A stretch of 64,000 bases of DNA from Sipunculus nudus. Taxonomy: Eukaryota > Annelida > Sipuncula > Golfingiida > Sipunculidae. Of the stretch, positions 11,784-22,238 are shown piece by piece; position 1 is the first letter of the stretch, and the number at the start of each line of letters is the position of its first letter. The position numbers and the translations under genes were made by a program. The notes below the pieces were generated by a model. That model was not told where the DNA came from. It did not search any database and saw only the letters and a list, made by a program, of their open reading frames with translations. The stretch lies in NCBI GenBank assembly GCA_026874595.1, contig CM049322.1, positions 38,907,340 to 38,971,339 on the forward strand. The letters are read 5' to 3'.

Positions 11784-12466
11784 TTATATTTATCATTCTT
11801 TAGAATAGTATTACCCAGAAATTGTTCAAGATCCCAATTTCAAATTTTGTATGTTTAATTTATTTTTGAGTCCTAATAAACTGGTTTGTAACATTTTGCA
11901 ACTTTTATATTTACCTGAGTGAATTCAGTAGAGCGCAATTGCCAGCATTTTCTGTTTGGTAGCATTGCCTCAATCACTCCAACAAAGGGTTTAAATAAAG
12001 GTTCATGTACCGTATTACGTTTCGTATCATGAGGGAAGAGTCGCAATACGTCTCATATCGGGAAGTGACACATGAATCTATCTCCGGCTGAATGAACCTT
12101 CATGGATATGTCCAATCAGTTTTACAGATATTATAACATGTGCATGATACTAGACCGTTAATTTCACTCCTGCTTTCTTTATGTCAACATTGATTATGTA
12201 TCCAAGACTATAGTGGACTACTATTTGAACAGTTCTGCAATAGCAATATAAGGAAATATCAAGGCAAAACTGAATAATTGTTTTACTGGATTCGGTTGCA
12301 AAAAGTATTTTTCCTTTTTTAAATTTATCCTTTCGAGTCAAACTAAGTTGGACTTTTTCAGCTGGCTTGAGGAAAACTAAAATATTGGGATGAAGCAGAA
12401 ATAAATGATGTTAAAAACGCTTGTTTGACACCTTTTTGTATAAAACTTTTCCATTGGTATTATATA

Positions 12467-12510
<44 letters not shown>

Positions 12511-12718
12511 GATGTTTAAAGGGACTGATGCAATGGCACCAGGCAGCAATAAAAGGATCGCGGACCAAGGGCTCCTTGACCCCACAGAAGGTTCTATAAA
12601 AATTTGATCAGCATTTCTGTATAACAATTATTTTATACGAACTAGTGGAAATGGTGTTTATATCTTCAGGCCAAGATTTGGACACTTTATTGTCAGCGTT
12701 TGTTTTACTTTCTCCGTC
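10641..12718. other. A-specific AT-rich DNA, no gene seen
   Basis: Start of the A-specific middle section. It contains a TA run at 10752-10769, an ATT microsatellite at about 11745-11783, and a TA run at about 12466-12507. The minus-strand frame 11280-11519 (79 codons) shows no recognisable domain. Identical in A2 apart from microsatellites. Confidence 0.4.
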
Positions 12719-12931
12719 TCACCGGCAAATATACGGTAGACGACAGACGTGACATATCCAGATTTTGATACCAGCAAGTTTTTCTGCGTTGCTTAATTTT
12801 TCCCCCATGTTGTAATCCAGGTCATTATTTTGTACCTCAAGATGGATGAATTTATGACAGTCTGGTCTTCCGTTCACCACTGGCCAGAACTTTTTGTGAT
12901 GTGAGCAAACAAGTTCTGTTTGCCAGTGTTG
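12719..12931 (-). other. Cys/His-rich 70-codon open frame without ATG
   Basis: Minus-strand frame bounded by TAA at 12934-12932 and TGA at 12721-12719. It reads like real protein, with C-S-H-H-K-K-F-W-P, then N-G-R-P-D-C-H-K-F, and C-H-V-C near the end. It could be an exon piece or a fragment of a transposable element protein. It lies 20 bp beyond the stop of the Death-domain-like frame at 12951-13256. No family was assigned. Confidence 0.25.
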
Positions 12932-12950
12932 TTACAGGTGTGCTAGACTT

Positions 12951-13256
12951 TCACTGTGCAAATTTATGGACAGCGACGCTGGTCAAAGGTGTTCGAGCAA
13001 ACTCTAACAGCTCCAGTGTTTGAATCCGACGGATTGCTCTGATTTCATCCAACAGGTCAGGAGAAGTGTCATCATCATTGTCTTTGCCATCATTATTATA
13101 CGTTACGATTCTCTGTCCAGATTCAGTATTGCGGTTTAACCTCCATTCTTGCAGTGTTTTCAGCGGGAAGTTTGTGAGGATGACGTCGTCAAGTTCTTGT
13201 ATTGTGTATCCACAGAGCAAGGTAAACCATACATCCCACCCGACAACTTGAGCCAT
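12951..13256 (-). pseudogene. Possible Death-domain-like exon or exon relic
   Basis: A 101-codon minus-strand frame. Its pattern, G-W-D-V-W-F-T-L-L then G-Y-T-I-Q-E-L-D-D-V-I, a tryptophan at L-Q-E-W-R, and D-L-L-D-E-I-R-A-I-R-R-I-Q, follows the helix spacing of Death domains (W..L...LG....I..I....L..W....LL..L..I.R). An insert of about 25 polar residues separates the last helices. A second frame at 13408-13160 overlaps it, suggesting a frameshift. A diverged, stop-containing relative lies at 29870-30000 in B1. The fold assignment is my inference from pattern alone; this could equally be a dead fragment. Confidence 0.3.
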
Positions 13257-13869
13257 GATAATGCTAGAGCGTTTAAATGTTGAAGCAGATGGAGATGTCT
13301 CTCATCACGTGATTTCAATGTTAGTTTGTTCAATATTCCCCCGTTTATGGACAGATATTTAACATAAACTAGGACAGTATATTTGTCTGTGATCTCTAGA
13401 TCTATCACTTCAGGTAGGACTAGGTCACAATCTGCGTGTTCCTATAGATAACTCAGATGTAACGATGTTTGCACCTTGGCCATGTCCCCTTTCCTCTTTA
13501 TGTAGTTCCATATGTTAATTATAATAATAATAATATATTATTCATATGGCGCCAATTCTCCGATGATCGGACTCACAGCGCAATTCACACAGACACACAT
13601 ACCAACATACAATTCCATGGAAATTTACTCCCTGTGCTTGACCTAAGAAAAAAAATATGCATATTAATTACCATAAAGATGCCAAAAGAGATACGTTGTT
13701 AAATTATTTCTAAATGATACAATAGTTGGAGATTTTCTAAGTGATATGGGATGTGAATATCAAACTCTTGGGGCTAATAAACGGAAGGAACGTTCATCGA
13801 GTTTGTTTCATATTACACTTTTGTACTTTAAGAAAATTTCCACCAAAGGCCGATAGGTTATTATTTTTC

Positions 13870-14025
13870 CAGGCAAATATGATGGAAGTGAGATATCGAA
13901 ACGGCGACATCGCGATAAACATAGAACAGCAATTTTGTATTGTGTGCGGTACTTCACAGGAAGCCAATGGAGCTTTTAAAGCAGCGGCGTGACGTGGTCG
14001 GTTCTACAATGTTCTTCCGTTCTAA
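13870..14025 (-). mobile_element. Second LINE remnant (RT C-terminal HWLPV motif)
   Basis: Minus-strand translation gives T-D-H-V-T-P-L-L, one stop, then K-L-H-W-L-P-V-K-Y-R-T-Q-Y-K-I-A-V-L-C. The D-H-x-T-P-L-L ... L-H-W-L-P-V pattern is a hallmark of the region after the RT core in CR1/L2/Rex1-type LINEs. The in-frame stop and short extent mark it as dead. It belongs to a different family from the LINE at 6159-7117. A2 copy: 51499-51654. Confidence 0.7.
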
Positions 14026-14039
14026 AGCATGACTAAATG

Positions 14040-15200
14040 CAATTATCCTAGCGGACTCCTCGGGGGGAAACATAAAATGGAAGTGTAGTTTCTTTTACAC
14101 ATCATTATGCATAAAGGCAAAAACCATCAAGGAATACGGTTTTCAAAAAATAATCCTCTACTTGCAGTGAGGGACTAAAGCAGGTTTGACCTGACATTTG
14201 AACCAGTTACTGTCTCACTTGTATGATCAGTAAATGTCAACAACATATGACATTCGATCTCTTAGCACCCGTGTTCACATGAAATAATAGTTAATCCCTA
14301 TTTATGCAGGTCACCCTTTTGCATCATGTTCAAAAGACCTAAAATACATCACCGTCCATTTTCCCTATTTAACAATTCTGGAAATAGTGGTGTTACGTGA
14401 TCTATCCAAGGAAGCACGTGCATCCGTTTTTGTTTATATATCCGCATCATGGATATTACACCAAAAAGAGATCGACAGGTTTATCAAGGTATAGAATATG
14501 TTCACGGACAAATACCTTTTGTTGGTTATATATGGAATGGACGTGGACGAAGAATACTCTCTGTTTCCTCCAATTAATTTAATTTTTGTAAGTTACACTT
14601 CTCAGGCGAAATGGCTTGATTTCTGTTTGAAAGGGTGCAGTGGCGAATGGCATAAAAGCACGAGAAACGTGTATGAGACGTGCTTTAGACGTACGTGTGG
14701 CCGCTCGACGTCCTTGTGCAACGACCCGCAAACCCACACAAAGAATACAACTTAATGATATTACTCAGGTCTCCTGCACTCACTGAAGCCTTTCGGCCTG
14801 GTATTCTACTCAGATGCAGGTGTTCTTCGACTAGACAACGAGGAGCACCAATGAGGCTTAGATATTAAAGACCCAGACTACCGGAGATACGAAGGTCTGG
14901 AGGAACCACTTGAGCTTAAATGTCTGATTAGGAACAAATACGAAACACGGTTCTGGCGTACTTCTCTAATATTTAGATAATCCTTTGTACTCAATATTCT
15001 CTCAAACCGCGTTGCGTCAGACACTGTGTTTTACCTCATTTAAAGGTGATTGTTCCCCCAGTGAAGTCGGTGATATATCAGTTAGTTACCAGTTAGTTTT
15101 TTATACGTTTAGATGGTCAAATTCAAATAGGTAACAATACCGAAAAATAACCCTGGCCACGAACATTTTTATTGCTAATATTTTCATATTTTGAAATAAA
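14040..15200. other. A-specific DNA with short unrecognised frames
   Basis: Plus-strand frames at 14449-14577 (42 codons from ATG) and 14498-14755 (85 codons, Cys-rich end) look somewhat protein-like but match nothing I recognise. No promoter or splice context was seen. Confidence 0.3.
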
Positions 15201-15213
15201 GATAAATACGTTG

Positions 15214-15261
<48 letters not shown>

Positions 15262-15267
15262 ATATAT

Positions 15268-15432
15268 GTACAAATACACAGAGGGGTTGGGGATCTGTCA
15301 TGGCCAAGTGGGCTAAGGCAGCCGCACCGGAAATCGGAAGATCGTGGGTTCGTATCCCACTGGCAGTGAACCACTTTTCTGAGTATACCCTTTCCATCTA
15401 TAAAACAATGAACCAGCATGGCTATTCATACA
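15268..15432 (+). repeat. tRNA-derived SINE, copy 1
   Basis: The tRNA-like head has an A box TGGCCAAGTGG (15301-15311) and a B box GGTTCGTATCC (15347-15357), resembling tRNA-Leu/Ser genes. A tail ends GGCTATTCATACATC and is followed by a TA run. It starts GTACAAATACACAGAGG, as in copy 2. The B box has one change from the consensus GGTTCGANTCC. A TA microsatellite (15217-15258) precedes it. A2 copy: 52901-53066. Confidence 0.75.
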
Positions 15433-15532
15433 TCTATATATATATAATATATGCCGTACACCAAATAAAGCCATAAGTTCTCACTGCTGCATGCAAAAGT
15501 TGCCGTGCCGACACGTGTAGTAGGTGAGACTA

Positions 15533-15575
15533 TGACGTCACTACCATGACGTCACTTCGCTGGTTCCTATAAAAG
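15533..15575 (+). promoter_or_regulatory. Paired CRE palindromes plus TATA box upstream of SINE copy 2
   Basis: TGACGTCA occurs at 15533-15540 and again at 15547-15554, 14 bp apart, followed by TATAAAAG at 15568-15575. This spacing resembles a compact promoter or the upstream element of a tRNA-like Pol III gene. It is identical in A2 (53166-53208). Activity is not known. Confidence 0.45.
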
Positions 15576-15576
15576 T

Positions 15577-15742
15577 GTACAAATACACAGAGGGGTTGGG
15601 GATCTGTCATGGCCAAGTGGACTAAGGCAGCTGCACCGGAAATCGAAAGATCGTGGGTTCGATTCCCACTGGTAGTGAACCACTTTTCTGTGTATACCCT
15701 TTCCATCTATAAAACAATGAACCAGCATGGCTATTCATACAT

Positions 15743-15743
<1 letters not shown>
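15577..15743 (+). repeat. tRNA-derived SINE, copy 2
   Basis: Same element as copy 1, in the same orientation 309 bp downstream, differing at only a few sites. Its A box is at 15610-15620 and its B box, GGTTCGATTCC at 15656-15666, is a perfect consensus. The tail runs into TA (15744-15780) and AG (15781-15809) microsatellites. Immediately upstream lie two CRE palindromes and a TATAAAAG box. A2 copy: 53210-53377. Confidence 0.75.
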
Positions 15744-15808
<65 letters not shown>

Positions 15809-15809
15809 G

Positions 15810-17604
15810 TGGAAGATAAATCAGTATTGTCATATATAATCCTATCACCTTAGTAAGGACTCCTTTTTTTATTTATATTTGTTCTTTTAGCAAGCGTAAT
15901 TTGGAGCGAAAATAGGGCGTAGAACAGGTGCGACACTGAATGAGCTAGTGATACTGCTGAAAGGATTTAACCCGATTTTCTTATAAGAACGGTTGTCGTG
16001 CCTTTTTTCTAGGGTCGCCCCTAATTGTATCATGACATAAAGAAACGGGTAAATAGAGAGTATGACTCAGCTTACTTGAAATCATCATTGACAACTCGGC
16101 TTGTGTTCACTCATGGTTAATTCACTTCTGTAAATACGTAAAATTACAATGGTTATATAAAATAGACATCTTAACAAAACGTTTTATCCAAACCGACGAG
16201 CAGAACACTCGTGAAAATACAAACACAGGTCCTGTGACTCCATTGCTTTGTTTATTCAGGTCAAACAACTGTGGCCGAGTATTGGAAATTCCAAATTGTA
16301 GCACCATCTCTCAGCGGATAGTAAAACTAAAATAAATCGGATTATGGGGGTTGACATACCTAGATGCATAAAAAATCACAAAAAAATTAAATTAAATAGC
16401 ATCAGGTAATAGGTCACACTATGCAAGTTTAATTACTTTTTAAATTTAAAATAAACTTAAATACAAAGTGAAAATTGGCTTTTAATTTCTTAGAGAGCAG
16501 GCAAACAAGCGTGTTCAGGGTTAGTTCCATTTGTTGTGACCTGCAGGCTGGATAGAAAATGCAGGATAGAGCAGGGCTAATTAGGCAGGAACTTGGGTGG
16601 GGTACTCTCTGTGACTAATTGGCTGACGTGTTAGCAAATGAGAGCTTGGTTTAGTGGTGGTAGTGGATTGGGCTGTTCCACACAATAACGTGTGAACATA
16701 TTAGCAAAGCATGTAGACTATGTACTAAAATTTGAAAAAAAAGACCACACTAAAATATGATATGTATATATATATATATATATAAACAAACAATAAATGA
16801 TTTTAATCAGAGTTTATGTTTACCATATAATTATTTAAGTGCATAAATGATTTATTTTTATATACATTTCATAAGAAAATTTAGAAATAAACATACGGTG
16901 AATAGATTATCCCTACAATATTATCAGAATTTTAAAAACAAATATTGAAAACAATATATATGGATAAGATATTATCGTTTGAAGTTAATAACACGTTTGT
17001 TAAAATTAATTAATTACTAGATTTGGATTTAATTACATATGTATCATAACCGTTGATAAAATACAATATTAAATACACAATTTTCTTTATAAAAACTACC
17101 ATAATTTTATTAAACATATTGGAAATCTATGATATGGATTAACATAGCCAATTAAAAAGGTAATGAATTTCAAAATCAAAATTTCTGAAAAAGACATATG
17201 TAATATTCACAAAAAAATGATACTGTGTTATTTATTAAAACTATACAATTGTCTAGGGCAGTCCAGTTTCTTTATATGAATCGGGCGCAACCAGTTACTC
17301 TTGTTATTATACACCACCGACCACTCTGCAAGAAAAAAATGAAAGACCTGTTATTATTATTATCATAAAATGGTTGAACAATTACCCATATCTTGATTAA
17401 TAGATTAATGATGTGACGGGAAAATTAATTGTCAAAGATTATATATATATATTTTTTTACTTCCTAGCAATTGAATTATTGATTTATCCACAGTTTATGT
17501 CATCCTGATTCATAAGCTGTGGATGTTAAAAACATCCAAAGGTTTCTTAACTGAGAGAGGGAGCTTTTCCGTATTACTGTCTGCTCGGCCATAACACCAA
17601 GAAT
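15810..17604. other. AT-rich DNA, no gene seen
   Basis: Very AT-rich, with short TA runs at about 16762-16784 and 17442-17450 and a poly-C tract at 17606-17619. The frame 16122-16307 on the minus strand shows no domain. Nothing supported. Confidence 0.4.
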
Positions 17605-17619
17605 CCCCCCCCCCCCCCC

Positions 17620-19690
17620 GATCCGTTACACATTCGCCTACGAGTGAGGCAAGGCCTTCTTATTAAACTACGGAAATCAGCTTGGGCTAAGTCGACCAAG
17701 AAAAAAACCGACGGTTCATCGGCTGATAATCAAACTTACGATCTGTGCTCTGTTGAGTTTTTTTGCACTGCCTGGCCGACAGAAACCGGTCAAATGCAAA
17801 ATTTAACATACAACATGAACCTAAAAAAATTATATTACTACGAGAAATACATTTGAACTATGATAATTTGCAAATTTAAGATAAAATAGATCCGCATTTT
17901 CACCATAAACGTATCGACATGTGCAAAACGACTGAATGTTAGGACTTTCCAGTTAATATCTGAATTCTGAAGAAATTTACATATTATAAATGAGAACCTC
18001 ACCCTATGAAGTCTGACTACGTTATACAAAGTCATTAAAGAGAACAATAGTTGAAGAAAAAGAAAACCCTCATTTTTTGTGAAGGTGCCTCTAAATTTTC
18101 TCTTGACTTTAAAAATTCTTTCAGTGTGGGAAGTGGAAACCCTCTACCATATCCTCTCCTTTTACCTGTAATTCACTTTCATTATAAACATGGTTAAAGA
18201 TATTACAGTAGATCGCCGTTTTTCCGAAAGCGTAGAGGGACGTGCTTTTCTTTCGGAAATATTACTAAACAAAAAAATAAGTCAGAGATCAAGCGTCAAC
18301 TCGTACGACAGTTAATGATCAATTTAACGCCATTTTACTGAGAGGAAACCATGTTTATTTTCCACCTACGTAATTGACAGAAAAAAAATTGGTTCAATGC
18401 GTTTGATTGTTCAAAATGAGTCTTTTTTGTTTTCAGATACGTGCGTGACCTTCCTCGCACAGATTCACCGGATTGAAGGGTCAAATGACATTGCCATTGG
18501 TAAAGCTTGGTTAGTTTCTTAAACTGCCTAAAGGGGTAACAAAGTGGCACACGCAAACGAGTGAAATGCAAGAGAATGAAAGTTTTTGAACGGTAATAGA
18601 AGCTAGTTATAATTTACAGATCTAACGTAGGTTAAAACTCATTGAATACCTTGACCGACGTCGCATATTTTACTTCCTGACTCCGTTTTATAAGAATGTT
18701 CTCTCACTTGTTTAAATCTGGATGATGGCTGGTTTGTCACCACGGTCGTGCCCCTCAAGGATTATCAGCTTTACATCAAAGCGTAACGCCGTCGGTTTTC
18801 TCTTCTTTGACTGTATATCACTGATAACTGACAGCAAGACGATCGTGTTTGAGTTGTGTTATTCTTGGCAGTGAAGTGAAATGAAGAATAAGCTGAATAG
18901 CAGCACGTTTAAAAAGATGACACCAATTGCTCTTAGGAAATGAACTGATCATTTGTATGGCCAGACCTGTTTTTTTTTTTGGCCTTCCACATAAACCTGT
19001 TCGAGCAAAAGCGTTGTAATACCTCACCAATATACATGCGAGTAAACTGCTCAGTTATTGGTTTGCCTTCCCAACGAATTTTACTTGCTTGAGTACAAAC
19101 GAGATATAGTTGATAACACACAAGTGCTTTCGGTGAAACTGCTCAGCCGCTTTCTGGGGGTATAGGGAACTCAGCGTTGCACGACTAGTTGTAGTTTTTA
19201 CACCTTTGCCCGGCGACAACATTGGCCCAGAACTAATTGTGTAAGGTAACCACTGGGCCTCAAACACCTGGTTGCAGGCCCTGTGGGTCGTGATTACGAA
19301 CAAATATCATTTGAGATATTTACATGCTTAAAAGAGATTTCATATATACGGATACATTTTCAGTTCCCGATTTTAATTTTAGGTTAAAACGAATTTTCGC
19401 AAACTCGGCATTTGGTAAAACGGCGCTCTATTTCAAACGCAGCCGAGTTTCAGAGTCCATGCCCAATGTTGTTATATTTATATAAGATAAATAATTTACC
19501 CTTCCTCTTTACATAATCGGTAAATAGTTCAGTTGACGGAATGTATAGGAATGTCGCATTGTCCTGCCCTCTGTCCATCCGTTCACGGGGTACAAAACCT
19601 AATCGCTGACCCAAGAAACTTCTAAGTGATCATCCGGGAAGTTATAATAAAAATCTGCTTGGAAACCTGCTGTTCGGTCACAACAGTGTT
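17620..19690. other. A-specific DNA, no gene seen
   Basis: Several 60-80 codon frames on the minus strand (17838-18047, 18335-18571, 18818-19030, 19055-19303) overlap one another and carry no motif I recognise. From about 17620 onward A1 and A2 appear identical. Confidence 0.35.
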
Positions 19691-19699
19691 TCTTATTGA

Positions 19700-20110
19700 T
19701 GAATCCATTTTAGATTGATAGATTGGATTGACATATCGGTTTGATTTTCGGGTCACGAGGTCAAAGGTCATGGTCACATGACCCGCTTCTTTAAAAGATT
19801 GTGATTGCATTTTAACAATTTTTTTCACCCCAATCCTTCCTTTTTACCTTTATAGCTGACATGTCTATAGGGAAAGAACCCTTTTTTGGTATTGGAATCA
19901 CAAGGTCAAACGTCAATGTCAGAGGATCCATTTGTTCCAGATGAAAACTCCAGTCTGGATTACCAAATTGGTTTCATACTTGACTTATATATAAAACATC
20001 GATAAAGAAAAAAATTCTTTTGATTTTGGAGTTTGAGGTCAAAGTTCAAGGTAACCGGGTTCACTTTCTTTTAAAGAGTGTTGATGCATTTAAAGCAAAA
20101 TTTATCATCA
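19700..20110 (+). repeat. Diverged short tandem-like repeats with AGGTCA half-sites
   Basis: Three related stretches of about 130-150 bp each carry a TTTTGATTTT- or GGTATTGGA-like lead followed by GAGGTCAAAGGTC, AAGGTCAAACGTC or GAGGTCAAAGTTC. The first (near 19755-19780) contains a direct repeat of AGGTCA spaced by one base (DR1). Such interspersed repeats are frequent in molluscs, so the half-sites may be passengers. A2 copy: about 57337-57747. Confidence 0.4.
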
Positions 20111-20744
20111 CATTATAATACATCAGATATAATTATCCAGTCATCACTCAGCCCACACTGGCATATTGAAGGCATTACTAACCTATCAGTGGTCTAATTA
20201 TGTCAATAAATAGTGGATGGATTTTGATGAAAATTTTGTCATTTCTCAGATTATTCGCCTACTATGTCAAGGGGGATGGTTACAGGACCCCCATTGTAAA
20301 AAAGGATCATACAAATATCCTTATAGCTCAGCTGAGCGTGGAGACCAATGGGTCCCGATAAATTCAACGCACAGGGATTTATTATGCCTTCTTTTGCAAA
20401 ACAAACACTGAAATCATATCATTTTATTGTGTATCACTTGTTTTATTAGCACGTATTTCACAATTATAGTACACATGTGTATGGTACTTTGTACAATCAC
20501 ATCTAAATCACGCATAACAATGAAATTCAAAGAAACAATCATGAGATGCTGTGTAAAAGGACAGCAGTCCGTAAAATTCTGACTTGAATTAATCATCATC
20601 ACAATTAAACCTTCGGTAATCTTCCAGGTAGTTTATAAATAATTGTTTTAATTCTGTGCACATATCAGTTAAACCCCTCTACAATTCATGTAAATTGTAC
20701 AATCAATGTTATTCCTCAAGCATTAAGCATTCGTATGTCTTCTA
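20111..20744. other. 3' flank of GPCR gene 1, no gene seen
   Basis: A-specific DNA between the AGGTCA repeats and the receptor. The stretch 20200-20345, with TGGATGGATTTTGATGAAAA, looks like part of another dispersed repeat. A tRNA A-box-like TAGCTCAGCTGAG near 20325 has no B box. Confidence 0.3.
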
Positions 20745-20750
20745 TTTATT
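20745..20750 (-). promoter_or_regulatory. Candidate polyadenylation signal of GPCR gene 1
   Basis: AATAAA on the minus strand, about 465 nt beyond the stop codon, is the nearest canonical hexamer I see downstream. The A2 copy is at 58382-58387. B-type genes lack this sequence because homology to A ends about 320 nt after their stop. Confidence 0.25.
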
Positions 20751-21214
20751 TTATACAACTTCAAGACCGATAGGAAATTTGTAAAGTGAAATATATATTC
20801 TAGTAGATAAGCCGACAAGCTTAGTATCCTATCTTTCAAACAAGTTTTTACCGTACTGGCCATTACAGTCATTTCAGTAACATATGATCAAGGAAATCTA
20901 TCGGCATTTCGTACAGAGTAAAAATGCATATACCAATAACGCAGAACTGCAGAAATATCACGTTTATATATGTTTACATAAGCAGTTAATTGCATTGACC
21001 TCTTATACTTTACATCAAGTAAACGTTCTATAAACAATTATGAATCGACAGAGTGACTCTGGCTTTATCAAAACATATATAAGGTGCACGGCGTAGGTAT
21101 ACACTTATCGTCTATATTCAGTTAAACATATTCAATGACTAATATTAAACTAAAAGTAACACGGTTCAAACGTTCATTTATGAAAATAAACAATCACATT
21201 GATAAAATAGAAAA

Positions 21215-22238
21215 TCAATTTGAAGAATGACCGTTACATTTCAGTCTTTGATAGAATTCCTCCCTGGTTTTGCGGTTTGTTAATAGGTATATGAACAACG
21301 GGCTTATATCATAAAATGACAATAACATTTCTAACACCATAAGTATCCCCCGAGACTGAATAAAATCTTGAAAAACTATACTAACAAATCGACCCACCGC
21401 CATGGGAACATGGCACAGAATAAACATAGTAGTAGTAACGAAGGATGTTAATCTAAATCGGGAAATGACGCTTTCCCAATCGTTATTACCTGACTGCCCC
21501 GGCCTTGCTTTTTTAGCTTTAACAAGATATGACATAATTGCAATGTTACAAGCTATCAAGATTGCCATACTTATAAAATAAATAGCGATAGTGATAACCG
21601 TACCTACACGTATAGCAAAGGGTGAACACTTCTCACTCTTGTAATCATTTAGTGTAAGAGGGACGGCACAGACAATTAGATTAAAAGTAACGATAAAAGC
21701 GGTAGAAATCGCAATCCTCTTATGTGACCAGAGTCTAGCTGCCGAAAATGGCAGAGCCATTCCTCCAAGTTGCATACATGCTATTGCCGAGATAAGAAAG
21801 TTGATGCAGTCATGGCAAAATGCAGTTGTAAACATAAACCAGGGGCAAATATGTCCTGGTTGGGTAAAAACATAGCCATAATGAATTAAAACCAGTTGGG
21901 CAGCGCTGCGTAAAATCAGACACACAGACAAAGCAATATAGTATATTGATACGGCTTTTGAGATCATGCTTGTTTTACATATCACTAATATGGCCAATAG
22001 GTTTAGGGGAAGCGAAGCCGACCTGAAGGTTGTTGTTACGATTTGTGAAACGTCCTCTATCTTTGTGCCATGGTCGCCAGGAAAGGTTGACGGTGGAACA
22101 TCAAAAGCGCCCCCTGTGCCTCCATGAGTAACAATATTGGTTTGTTTGGTTTGCGTATCATGCTCGATGGTCCTTGGATTTATTGTGAAACTTTCATTGA
22201 CACCAACATATGCCAAGGCATCACTGCTTAGAAGGCCA
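21215..22238 (-). CDS. GPCR gene 1, exon 2: class A (rhodopsin-like) 7TM receptor
   Basis: This exon encodes residues 8-348 of an atypical rhodopsin-like G-protein-coupled receptor of the plasma membrane; the ligand is unknown. Full-length numbering: a ~70-residue extracellular N-terminus with the sequon N22-E-S, seven hydrophobic helices starting near 68, 104, 138, 183, 217, 270 and 305, and helix 8 near 329-342. Conserved class A anchors are N87 (1.50), C139 (3.25) pairing with C212 in ECL2, P171 after TM3, F280, P286 (6.50) and P321 (7.50). The activation residues are replaced: L115 at 2.50, M163-Q164-L165 for DRY, H284 for the CWxP tryptophan, S320 for the NPxxY asparagine and I324 for its tyrosine. 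The frame is open upstream without any ATG to a stop at 22264-22262; a splice acceptor TTCCTCTTCAG ends at 22239. A start at the TTG at 22216 is unlikely. Confidence 0.88.

Noticed and set aside
13469-13992. Plus-strand frames at 13469-13702 and 13741-13992
   Set aside because: The second is the antisense of the HWLPV-type LINE remnant; the first has no recognisable content.
15101-15419. Frames rich in Y-I on both strands, some with R-T-H-D-L-P-I-S-G
   Set aside because: They are TA microsatellites and the SINE read as protein.
20321-20370. TAGCTCAGCTGAG resembling a tRNA A box
   Set aside because: No B box follows at tRNA spacing and no acceptor-stem pairing is visible.
22214-22216. TTG as the receptor start codon
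   Set aside because: Non-ATG starts are rare in animals, the frame stays open upstream, and a spliced ATG exon in phase explains the gene better.
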